Notes under the pieces: model-generated
What the model was told of the DNA's origin: nothing
Database searches by the model: none
The model's input: only the letters and a program-made list of their open reading frames with translations
In this document: positions 1 to 5,554 of the stretch, piece by piece
Position numbering within the stretch: position 1 is the stretch's first letter
Layout: each line of letters begins with the position of its first letter
Made by a program: the position numbers and the translations under genes
Assembly: GCA_964362645.1 (NCBI GenBank)
Contig: CAYIFC010000042.1
Span: forward strand, 1-5,615
Reading direction: 5' to 3'
Length of the DNA stretch: 5,615 bases
Source of the DNA: CAYIFC01 sp964362645
GTDB taxonomy: Bacteria; Patescibacteriota; Minisyncoccia; Phycocordibacterales; JACOZG01

Positions 1-2
1 CC

Positions 3-341
3 ATCTGCCTCGGTGCTCTTCATGGTGATGTTAATGGTGACGGCACGACCGTTCCCAATGACAATCTAACTCTCATTGACTCACTCAATGGAGTTACCTC
101 TCGCCCGCTTTACTCCACCGATATTGACGGTAGTGGCCTAGCCGCTCCCGCCGACATCATTGCTCTCGTTGATGGTCTCAATGGCACCAATGGCAACCCT
201 ACTTCTTGGAACGGTCAGACGATCCCTGCTTGTCCCTCACCCACCAGTTTCCTTTCCCGCCAAACTCAACTAGCCAATTTGCTTTCGGCTTTGCGGGCTG
301 CCCTAAGTGAGTTGGTGAGGGTGCAAAAGATTAATCAGTAA
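3..341 (+). CDS. C-terminal part of a dockerin-repeat secreted protein (5' end outside window)
   Basis: The reading frame is open from the window edge to TAA at 339-341, giving the last 112 residues of a longer protein. Two repeats resemble dockerin type I / EF-hand-like calcium loops: GDVNGDG followed by LTLIDSLNG (about residues 8-30), and STDIDGSG followed by DIIALVDGLNG (about 38-61). The Asp/Asn/Gly pattern is what binds calcium in that family. The pair is bracketed by Cys2 and Cys77, which could form a disulfide outside the cell; the second Cys sits in a WNGQTIPACP segment. After a short Ser/Pro linker, residues 84-112 form a probable amphipathic helix ending VQKINQ. Dockerins usually dock onto cohesins or act as small calcium-stabilised surface domains; no cohesin is visible here, so the partner is unknown. 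The gene lies 12 bases before the next gene, in the same frame, with no terminator between, so the two are probably co-transcribed. The N-terminal domains that would define its function are missing. Confidence 0.75.
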   Translation: MCLGALHGDVNGDGTTVPNDNLTLIDSLNGVTSRPLYSTDIDGSGLAAPADIIALVDGLNGTNGNPTSWNGQTIPACPSPTSFLSRQTQLANLLSALRAALSELVRVQKINQ

Positions 342-344
342 AAT
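339..344 (+). promoter_or_regulatory. possible -10 element (TAAAAT) close to the start of the LamG/beta-helix gene
   Basis: TAAAAT matches the TATAAT consensus at 5 of 6 positions. It overlaps the TAA stop of the upstream gene and ends 9 bases before the ATG at 354. No convincing -35 box lies at 16-18 bases; the best is TTGGTG at 312-317, with a 21-base gap. If active it would give a nearly leaderless mRNA, which would fit the absence of a Shine-Dalgarno sequence at this start. The region is AT-rich, so a chance match is quite possible. Confidence 0.22.
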
Positions 345-353
345 GTAAATCAT

Positions 354-2729
354 ATGCAACCAATCAAACGCGTTACACTTGTTAGTTTTCTCTTATTATT
401 GTTCGTGTTTGTCATCTCTTCGTTTGTGGGTGGCAAATTGTCGGAGTTAATTGGTCAGCGTTTGCAAGTGGCTAGTCCCGCGATCCTTACTAGTACGAGT
501 TTCTTTGATGATTACGACAATTTAAATTATGTTGAGCAGTCTTCGTTTTCTGGTGTGGCTTGGGATGGACAGGGGATACTAACTTATATAACTGGCAATA
601 GCGAAGAAATTGATCCGACTAGCATTCTTGGTAATAGTCTAAGAGCTTTGTGGCATTTTAATTCTAACTCTCAAAATGTAATTAATGGTGAAGTCGGGAC
701 ACTGGTTGGCGATACCAATTGCACCGCCGCTGGACGCTTCGCTCAAGCCTGCATTTTCGATGGCAGTGGCGATGCTATTAATATGGGCACAAACATGATG
801 CTCAATTTGCCGAACAATTTTTCAATCGCCATGTGGTTTAAGACCACTGCCGATAATATTACAATGTTGAGTCGAACGATTTCGCCGAGCCAACTGCAAT
901 TAAGCGTGTACGGTGGCAAAATTGCTTTCAAGACTGGGGCTGGTGGTTGGGTTTCGGGTGGTCCAGTCGTCAATAATAACCAATGGCATCAGGTGGTGGC
1001 GACAGTTAGTAGTTTGGGCGAGGCTCGAATTTATGTGGATGGTGTGCTCGCTATTGTTAGTACTGGCCACAGTGTAAACGCGCCCGGCACCGTACTTAAT
1101 ATTGGTTCGGCGGGCAGTGGTACTGAATCATTCAATGGTTTGATCGACGAGACGGCAATTTGGGGTCGAGTGCTTTTGCCCACGGAAGTAACGCAGTTGG
1201 CGCAAGCTATTGGTGGCGGGTCGCCAGTTTTTGGTTCTTTTCAATCCATTACCCTTAATTCTGGTGAGATCGCCCAACTCACCGCCAATTGGCAAGAAGT
1301 GACCCTTGGTGCCACCACTCTTTCCTTTAGCACCAACAACGGCAGTACCTGGTGCCCGATTAATAATGGGCAAACACTTGCAAGTTCAGCTTGTTTCGGC
1401 GGTACCACTCTTAAGTATAAAGCGATGATTAACGCTCCCGGCAATTTACAAAATGTAACATTAACTTGGTCGGCGCAAATTCAACCACCGGTCATTACTA
1501 ATAATTATTTTGTGGCACCGACTGGCAACGACGCTAACCCCGGCACCCTTGCTCTACCATGGAAAACGCTAACAAAAGCTGGCGCTCAAGCGCGGGCTGG
1601 TGATACGGTCTACATCCGCGCTGGAACATACAATCAAACTCTTACTCCCGCTAGCTCTGGTACCGCTTCAGCTAAGATTACTTTTAAGGCTTACCCCGGT
1701 GATGAGTGCAAGGGAGTATTAGGAGGCAGGAAGACTGATTGCCGAGTAACGATCAAAAAAATCTATCCCTCCAGTTACCTCACCATTCAAGGGGTGGCCG
1801 TCAGTGGTTCTGGTGATGATGCGGTGGAGTTTGATGGTAATGAGGTATACGTGACGATGGAAAATACGAGTCTTCATGGTAACGGACTGTCTGGTTTTCG
1901 CACGAGAGGAGCTCATAACCTCTTGCTCCGAAATAATCATATCTATGAAAATCAGAAGGACGGTATTGATGGTGGTTGCACCGATTGCGTCATCGAATAC
2001 AACTACCTCAACGAAATGTTTGCTTCGCAACAACATCCCGATTGTATGGATTTGAGTAATCTTAATCGAGCTATTATTAGATACAATACCGTCTCTGATT
2101 GTAGTCAATTAATCTATATTCATAATTATTGGGGCCCCAGTAATGATATCCAAATATATGGCAATGTGATGTATAACGATCGATATTGGTCAGTTAATGG
2201 CGGCGAAACACAAGGAGTTCATATTGACGGAAGTTTTGGCGGCGGAACAATTTCAAATGTAAATATTCATTCCAACACTGTTGGTTGGACGGGATACGAG
2301 AGTCTTCAAATATACGGCAATATTAGTAATGTAAATGTTCGGAACAATCTGCTCTATAGTGGAGGAAGCTACATCAATAGTAATAACAATTTATCGGGGC
2401 AAAATACTCAAGCGTTATTTATGAATTACCAAGGTCAAGGATCAGCCAATTTTGATTTTAGTTTGAAGTCGGGGAGTCCCGCTATCAATCAGGGGGCGCT
2501 TGGTTCTATTCCTACTCCGGATCAGTTTGTTGATATTGCTGGCACGGTTCGACCGCAAGTCGGGATTTATGACATTGGTGCTTATGAGTTTGCAAGCACC
2601 ACTCCACCGGCCGGTGGTGGCAGTCCGGGTAGCCCCAACGGTTCTCAACCTTGTTCAACTAGTGTTACTACTAAACGCGGCGGACTGCCTCAAACCAGCG
2701 CGCCACTCGCGCCGTGTGGAGTGCAGTGA
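354..2729 (+). CDS. exported LamG-like jellyroll plus right-handed beta-helix surface protein
   Basis: This is a 791-residue protein predicted to act at or beyond the cell surface. Residues about 8-25 form one hydrophobic segment after a basic N-terminus (MQPIKR), which reads as a signal peptide or signal anchor; I see no clear Ala-X-Ala cleavage site. Residues about 95-285 fit a LamG/concanavalin-A-like jellyroll: ALWHFN, IFDGSGDAINMG, FSIAMWFK, QWHQVVATV, ARIYVDG and GLIDETAIWGR. Residues about 290-376 are another beta-rich module. From 385 (FVAPTGNDANPGT, then AGDTVYIRAGTY) a right-handed parallel beta-helix begins, with Asn-rich rungs such as RNNHIYEN, YNYLNE, RYNTVSD, YGNVMYN and RNNLLYS, and closes with VGIYDIGAYEF at 737-746. 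The tail (747-791) is rich in Pro, Gly and Ser, with Cys767 and Cys788. Beta-helix proteins of this type include pectate-lyase-like enzymes, but I cannot identify a catalytic set, so glycan binding, adhesion or polysaccharide cleavage all remain possible. The start is the first ATG after an in-frame stop at 339-341 and has no Shine-Dalgarno sequence. Confidence 0.85.
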   Translation: MQPIKRVTLVSFLLLLFVFVISSFVGGKLSELIGQRLQVASPAILTSTSFFDDYDNLNYVEQSSFSGVAWDGQGILTYITGNSEEIDPTSILGNSLRALWHFNSNSQNVINGEVGTLVGDTNCTAAGRFAQACIFDGSGDAINMGTNMMLNLPNNFSIAMWFKTTADNITMLSRTISPSQLQLSVYGGKIAFKTGAGGWVSGGPVVNNNQWHQVVATVSSLGEARIYVDGVLAIVSTGHSVNAPGTVLNIGSAGSGTESFNGLIDETAIWGRVLLPTEVTQLAQAIGGGSPVFGSFQSITLNSGEIAQLTANWQEVTLGATTLSFSTNNGSTWCPINNGQTLASSACFGGTTLKYKAMINAPGNLQNVTLTWSAQIQPPVITNNYFVAPTGNDANPGTLALPWKTLTKAGAQARAGDTVYIRAGTYNQTLTPASSGTASAKITFKAYPGDECKGVLGGRKTDCRVTIKKIYPSSYLTIQGVAVSGSGDDAVEFDGNEVYVTMENTSLHGNGLSGFRTRGAHNLLLRNNHIYENQKDGIDGGCTDCVIEYNYLNEMFASQQHPDCMDLSNLNRAIIRYNTVSDCSQLIYIHNYWGPSNDIQIYGNVMYNDRYWSVNGGETQGVHIDGSFGGGTISNVNIHSNTVGWTGYESLQIYGNISNVNVRNNLLYSGGSYINSNNNLSGQNTQALFMNYQGQGSANFDFSLKSGSPAINQGALGSIPTPDQFVDIAGTVRPQVGIYDIGAYEFASTTPPAGGGSPGSPNGSQPCSTSVTTKRGGLPQTSAPLAPCGVQ

Positions 2730-2736
2730 TCATTGC
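2723..2736. promoter_or_regulatory. 14-base near-palindrome overlapping a stop codon and the secD -35 box
   Basis: GCAGTGATCATTGC reads as a self-complementary element with a single G/T mismatch. It spans the TGA stop of the beta-helix gene (2727-2729) and overlaps the proposed secD -35 hexamer. It has no loop and no T-run, so it does not look like an intrinsic terminator. It could be an operator for a dimeric regulator, but a palindrome of this size can occur by chance. Confidence 0.2.
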
Positions 2737-2761
2737 CAGTTGTGTTCTCGTGCCTTATACT
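2733..2761 (+). promoter_or_regulatory. sigma70-type promoter for secD, probably leaderless
   Basis: TTGCCA (2733-2738) matches the -35 consensus TTGACA at 5 of 6 positions. TATACT (2756-2761) matches the -10 consensus TATAAT at 5 of 6. They are separated by the optimal 17 bases. Transcription normally begins about 7 bases after the -10 box, which here is 2768-2770; A2769 and A2770 are suitable initiating purines and A2770 is the first base of the secD ATG. The mRNA would therefore have almost no 5' leader, which fits the lack of any Shine-Dalgarno sequence. The element lies in the 40-base gap after the beta-helix gene and would make secDF transcription independent of it. Confidence 0.6.
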
Positions 2762-2769
2762 AGCCGTTA

Positions 2770-4113
2770 ATGGTAAAAATCAGATTTCTGGCCCTCATCG
2801 TTCTTATAATTGGCGGGGGAATGGGTTGCCTTGTTTACGCCACCGAGGTGGCTTTGCCGGGCGCGACCTTAGATCGGCCGTTTAAGCTTGGGCTCGATCT
2901 CCAAGGGGGGAGTCATTTGGTATATGAGGCCGATACGACGGCTCTAGCACCAACAGATGTTAATGACGCGATGGATTCGCTCCGCGAAGTTATTGAACGA
3001 CGGATCAACGCTTTCGGTGTAGCTGAACCGCTTATCCAAGTTGAGCAATCTGGATTAGGTAATGATGCCAAGCATCGTTTAATTGTGGAGTTGCCGGGCG
3101 TAACTGATCTCAAGGAAGCGTTGGCGCTAATCAATGTCACGCCGCTACTCGAATTCCGTACCGAGCTCGATCGTAGCGCTCTTACGCCGAGTCAATTAGC
3201 TGAGTTGAATAAAGTAGCTTCATCGACTGCCCAAGCGATTTTTGTTCCGACCAAACTGACTGGCCGTTTCCTAAAACACGCTAGCGTCGAGTTCACACAG
3301 CGCTCGCTTGGACCTTCGATCGCGCTTCAATTTAACAATGAGGGAGCCAAACTTTTTGGGGAGATCACGACGGCTAATGTGGGCAAGCCGATCGCTATTT
3401 ATCTTGATGGTGTACCGATCTCGGCGCCGGTGGTGCGCGAGGCGATTACCGACGGCAAAGCCCAGATCAGTGGTCAATTTACTGTTACGGAAGCGCGCGA
3501 ACTGGTACGCAATTTAAATCTCGGAGCCTTACCTGTGCCAATCGCTCTACTTTCGACCGAAACGATTGATGCCACGCTCGGCAAAGAAGCGCTCGATCAG
3601 GGTGTGCGGGCGGGCTTGATCGGTTTAATTATCGTCGCGGCTTTTATGATCTTGTGGTATCGAGTTAATGGTTTGTTGGCGGTGCTTTCGCTCGGGATTT
3701 ATGTCTCCCTGATGCTCATGATTTTTAAACTCTTGCCGGTGACGCTTACGGCTGCTGGTACGGCCGGGTTTATTCTCTCGGTGGGTATGGCGGTTGATGC
3801 TAATATTTTAATTTTCGCTCGCTTGAAAGAAGAGATGAAGCAAACCCAAAATATGCATGAGGCTATTAAGCACGCTTTCTCACGCGCTTGGGCTTCGATC
3901 CGTGATTCTAACCTCTCGTCAATTATCTCGGCCCTGATTCTCTTTTGGTTCGGAACGAGCTTGGTCCGTGGTTTTGCTTTAACGTTGGCGATTGGTGTTT
4001 TAGTGAGTATGCTCACCGCTATTAGCATTACTCGGACCTTCCTCTTAGCTATCGGCGCGCGGCACACCAATAAACTTAATCGGATTCTTTTTGGTTCCGG
4101 TTTAAATCATTAA
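2770..4113 (+). CDS. secD: protein translocase subunit SecD
   Basis: SecD is a membrane component of the Sec export machinery. With SecF it uses the proton gradient to help draw preproteins across the membrane after SecYEG/SecA have started translocation. Residues 4-24 are the first membrane helix. The family signature KLGLDLQGGSHLVYEAD lies at about 39-55. The extracytoplasmic P1 region follows, with VIERRINAFGV, LIVELPGV and PLLEFR, then IAIYLDGVPISAPVV (208-222) and GALPVPI (252-258). Five more helices lie at about 278-297, 301-320, 327-350, 378-396 and 400-424. TM4 carries GMAVDANILIF with Asp343, the position of the proton-relay aspartate known from SecD. The next residues read FARLKEE where most relatives have FER, so Ala350 replaces a usually conserved Glu. 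At 447 residues it is shorter than E. coli SecD (about 615) but has every core block. The start is fixed by an in-frame TAG at 2761-2763, only six bases upstream, leaving no room for a Shine-Dalgarno sequence in frame-specific leader. Confidence 0.98.
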   Translation: MVKIRFLALIVLIIGGGMGCLVYATEVALPGATLDRPFKLGLDLQGGSHLVYEADTTALAPTDVNDAMDSLREVIERRINAFGVAEPLIQVEQSGLGNDAKHRLIVELPGVTDLKEALALINVTPLLEFRTELDRSALTPSQLAELNKVASSTAQAIFVPTKLTGRFLKHASVEFTQRSLGPSIALQFNNEGAKLFGEITTANVGKPIAIYLDGVPISAPVVREAITDGKAQISGQFTVTEARELVRNLNLGALPVPIALLSTETIDATLGKEALDQGVRAGLIGLIIVAAFMILWYRVNGLLAVLSLGIYVSLMLMIFKLLPVTLTAAGTAGFILSVGMAVDANILIFARLKEEMKQTQNMHEAIKHAFSRAWASIRDSNLSSIISALILFWFGTSLVRGFALTLAIGVLVSMLTAISITRTFLLAIGARHTNKLNRILFGSGLNH

Positions 4114-4116
4114 TTT

Positions 4117-5019
4117 ATGTTTGTTATTAAATACAAAAACTTTTTCTTCCTCCTCTCAACCATTTTAATTGTTGGTTCGATTATTTCGTTGGTCATGTAC
4201 GGTCTTAAATTGGGGACTGACTTTACTGGTGGCTCAATTTTAGAAGTTACTTACTCCGATGTTCGGCCGGAAGTTGAGGTAATCCGTGAAGCGCTCGTGC
4301 CACTTAATTTTGGCGCTACCGTTCAATTAGCTGGGGAGCAAGATGTGATCGTTAGATTCAAAACTCTAACTGAAGAAGAACACCAAACAGTTGTAAAAAC
4401 TTTGCCTAGTGGAGTCGACCAACAAGCCCCGACAGAAAAGCGTTTTAGTTCGATTGGTCCAGTTCTTGGTAAAGAGTTGGCCCGCAAGGGAATTCTCGCC
4501 ATTAGTTTGGTGGTAATTTTGATTATTCTTTTTATTGCTTTCGCTTTTCGTAAGGTTTCAAGACCGGTCAGTTCGTGGAAGTATGGGGTAGTAGCTTTTA
4601 TTGCCCTTCTCCACGATCTAATAATCCCAATCGGCCTCTTTTCTTATTTAGGAGCAACGAAAGGTTACGAGATAGATGCTCTCTTCTTAACCGGCCTACT
4701 CACTATTCTTGGTCTATCGATCCACGATACGATTGTTGTCTTCGATCGGATTCGCGAAAATCTAAAGAAAAATATTAGTCCGATTTTCGCGGAAACTGTC
4801 GGCCGTAGCTTGTCGGAAACTTTTTCTCGTTCGATCAATACCTCACTTACTATTATTCTTGTTTTGCTCGTGATCTTTTTTTCTGGCGCCGCGGCGACGC
4901 GTAACTTCGCCCTCCTAATGGCCGTTGGAGTGCTTGTTGGTACTTACTCCTCAATCTTCGTCGCTTCACCCTTACTCGTCGTTTGGCAGGGTAGGAAGGA
5001 GGGAGTAAAATCTAAGTAA
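4117..5019 (+). CDS. secF: protein translocase subunit SecF
   Basis: SecF is the partner of SecD in the SecDF membrane complex that supports late steps of Sec-dependent export. Residues about 10-29 form the first membrane helix. KLGTDFTGGSILEV (31-44) is the family signature at the start of the outer P4 domain. Further membrane helices lie at about 123-144, 156-177, 188-209, 242-257 and 262-289, so the six-helix layout is complete. The TM4-region motif is GLSIHDTIVVFDRIREN (199-215), with Asp204 and Asp210-Arg211 intact; His203 stands where proteobacterial SecF has Asn, a variant I recall from other bacteria. The length of 300 residues is normal. The ATG follows the secD stop by one codon in the same reading frame, and there is no Shine-Dalgarno sequence (the upstream bases are TTTAAATCATTAATTT). 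Translation is therefore probably coupled to secD. The C-terminal codons (GRKEGVKSK) contain a purine-rich stretch that may serve the next ORF. Confidence 0.98.
   Translation: MFVIKYKNFFFLLSTILIVGSIISLVMYGLKLGTDFTGGSILEVTYSDVRPEVEVIREALVPLNFGATVQLAGEQDVIVRFKTLTEEEHQTVVKTLPSGVDQQAPTEKRFSSIGPVLGKELARKGILAISLVVILIILFIAFAFRKVSRPVSSWKYGVVAFIALLHDLIIPIGLFSYLGATKGYEIDALFLTGLLTILGLSIHDTIVVFDRIRENLKKNISPIFAETVGRSLSETFSRSINTSLTIILVLLVIFFSGAAATRNFALLMAVGVLVGTYSSIFVASPLLVVWQGRKEGVKSK
4996..5005 (+). promoter_or_regulatory. Shine-Dalgarno-like AAGGAGGGAG inside the 3' end of secF
   Basis: The sequence is an excellent match to the anti-Shine-Dalgarno partner, but it ends 13 bases before the ATG at 5019 (16 bases if counted from the AAGGAGG core). 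This is longer than the usual 5-9. It also encodes secF residues Arg293-Gly296, so it may simply be coding sequence. If used, it supports translation of the small overlapping ORF. Confidence 0.4.
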
Positions 5020-5192
5020 TGACAAAGAAAGAAATAGGTACAATTCTTAAACCCTATAACGAAGACATTAAACGCCATATAAATTTACTGAAAGATGATT
5101 TTGAGAATAGTGATTGGTGGAAAGAGATAAGTTCAACTTTTACTGTTCCGTCCAAGTATTACACCCCCCACCTCGAAGCCCATAAGCGGTAA
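5019..5192 (+). CDS. small hypothetical protein (57 aa) overlapping the secF stop
   Basis: The ATG shares its A with the secF TAA stop (TAATG), a classic translational-coupling junction. An in-frame TAA at 5013-5015 rules out an earlier start. The product is 57 residues, starts MTKKEIGTILKPYNEDIKRH and ends at TAA 5190-5192. The first half is charged with regularly spaced Ile/Leu (INLLKDDFE), suggesting an amphipathic or coiled-coil helix. The second half has WWKEI and a Tyr/Pro/His-rich end with no recognisable motif. There is no signal peptide or membrane segment, so it should be cytoplasmic. I do not recognise the family with confidence. The half-and-half appearance leaves open that it is a truncated relic of a longer helical protein, or a chance ORF. 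The stop-start overlap and the upstream purine-rich site favour a real gene. It ends eight bases before a hairpin that belongs to the opposite strand. Confidence 0.5.
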   Translation: MTKKEIGTILKPYNEDIKRHINLLKDDFENSDWWKEISSTFTVPSKYYTPHLEAHKR

Positions 5193-5195
5193 GGT

Positions 5196-5224
5196 AAAAA
5201 AAGCCAAACCGCATGGTTTGGCTT
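5196..5224 (-). terminator. intrinsic terminator for the - strand zinc-ribbon gene
   Basis: AAGCCAAACC (5201-5210) and GGTTTGGCTT (5215-5224) form a perfect 10-bp stem around a 4-base loop (GCAT). On the - strand the hairpin is followed directly by seven T residues (complement of A at 5196-5202, two of which also pair in the stem). This is the standard Rho-independent arrangement. It begins 19 bases after the TAG of the 98-residue gene. Read on the + strand there is no T-run after the stem, so it should terminate the secDF transcript poorly. Confidence 0.87.
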
Positions 5225-5243
5225 GGGCTTAGATCCACTGACA

Positions 5244-5540
5244 CTATTTGGTTTTGTTTTTCTTAGCGATTTGCTGGATGGCTTTTGTAAGTTCGGGCCA
5301 CTTCTTCTCGAATTTTGCTTTTGCCTCGGCGATCGCTTCTTCGTCTATTGGCACTTGGCAAACATGGTTTTTTCGGTCAGGCAGCCACAATGGTTCAGGT
5401 CCCGGGCCAATGATTGTGCAATTTGGGCAGTGGCAATGGTGTCTCGCCCCTTGGATTGGCTCATTCATATTTTTATAGGGAATTTTTCCACCGCACTTAA
5501 GGCAAATTTCTGGCTCTGGTGGTGATCGGTATATGGCCAT
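5244..5540 (-). CDS. small Cys/His-rich probable zinc-ribbon protein (98 aa), function unknown
   Basis: The product is 98 residues, read from ATG (complement of 5538-5540) to TAG (complement of 5244-5246). Cys13-X2-Cys16 (CLKCGGK) and Cys38-X2-Cys41 (CPNC) form two knuckles typical of a four-Cys zinc ribbon. Additional potential ligands cluster beside them: His34, His35, Cys36, His37, and later His59 and Cys61. Residues 42-64 are Pro/Gly-rich and basic. From about 66 a long charged helix (EEAIAEAKAKFEKKW) leads to a Lys-rich end (KKNKTK), which could contact nucleic acid or a protein. There is no signal peptide or membrane helix. I do not recognise a named family. The strand choice rests on a strong Shine-Dalgarno sequence six bases before the ATG, an intrinsic terminator just after the stop, and coherent metal-ligand spacing; overlapping + strand frames have none of these. 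It is convergent with secDF and probably monocistronic. Confidence 0.85.
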   Translation of the reverse strand: MAIYRSPPEPEICLKCGGKIPYKNMNEPIQGARHHCHCPNCTIIGPGPEPLWLPDRKNHVCQVPIDEEAIAEAKAKFEKKWPELTKAIQQIAKKNKTK

Positions 5541-5546
5541 TTTAGT

Positions 5547-5554
5547 CTCCTTTC
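5547..5554 (-). promoter_or_regulatory. strong Shine-Dalgarno (GAAAGGAG) of the zinc-ribbon gene
   Basis: On the - strand GAAAGGAG precedes ACTAAA and then the ATG, giving an ideal 6-base spacing. It fixes the start of the 98-residue gene and shows that the host does use Shine-Dalgarno initiation, in contrast to the three large genes on the + strand. I cannot find a confident -35/-10 pair for this gene in the 61 bases that remain upstream within the window. Confidence 0.85.

Noticed and set aside
3..341. Cellulosome component
   Set aside because: Dockerin-like repeats alone do not show a cellulosome; no cohesin, scaffoldin or glycoside hydrolase is visible in the window.
345..353. Shared TAAATCAT before the beta-helix ATG and before the secF ATG (4103-4110) as a common control motif
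   Set aside because: It is an 8-base AT-rich match at slightly different distances from the ATG; at secF it lies in the last codons of secD and is easily explained by chance.
1719..2108. 129-codon open frame on the - strand inside the beta-helix gene
   Set aside because: It lies wholly antisense to a well-supported beta-helix region, shows no recognisable domain, and has no matching terminator or operon context.
2704..2723. Weak inverted repeat CACTC/GAGTG at the end of the beta-helix gene
   Set aside because: The stem is only 5 bp with a 10-base loop and no T-run, and it lies within coding sequence, so it is not a credible terminator.
2500..2763. 87-codon + strand frame overlapping the end of the beta-helix gene and the secD promoter
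   Set aside because: The main frame here encodes the coherent DIGAYE motif and tail. The alternative has no motif, and its hydrophobic start is a frame-shift artefact.
3699..4070. 123-codon open frame on the - strand inside secD
   Set aside because: It is antisense to conserved SecD membrane helices; its Lys/Arg/Ile-rich product is what the complement of such coding sequence produces.
5201..5224. Hairpin as terminator of the + strand secDF transcript
   Set aside because: On the + strand the stem is followed by GGGCTTAGATCC with no T-run, so intrinsic termination in that direction is not supported.
5223..5525. Two + strand open frames over the zinc-ribbon gene (5223-5525 and 5248-5478)
   Set aside because: The - strand frame has the Shine-Dalgarno sequence, terminator and CXXC pairs. 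The + frames are Phe/Leu/Trp-rich complements without start signals.
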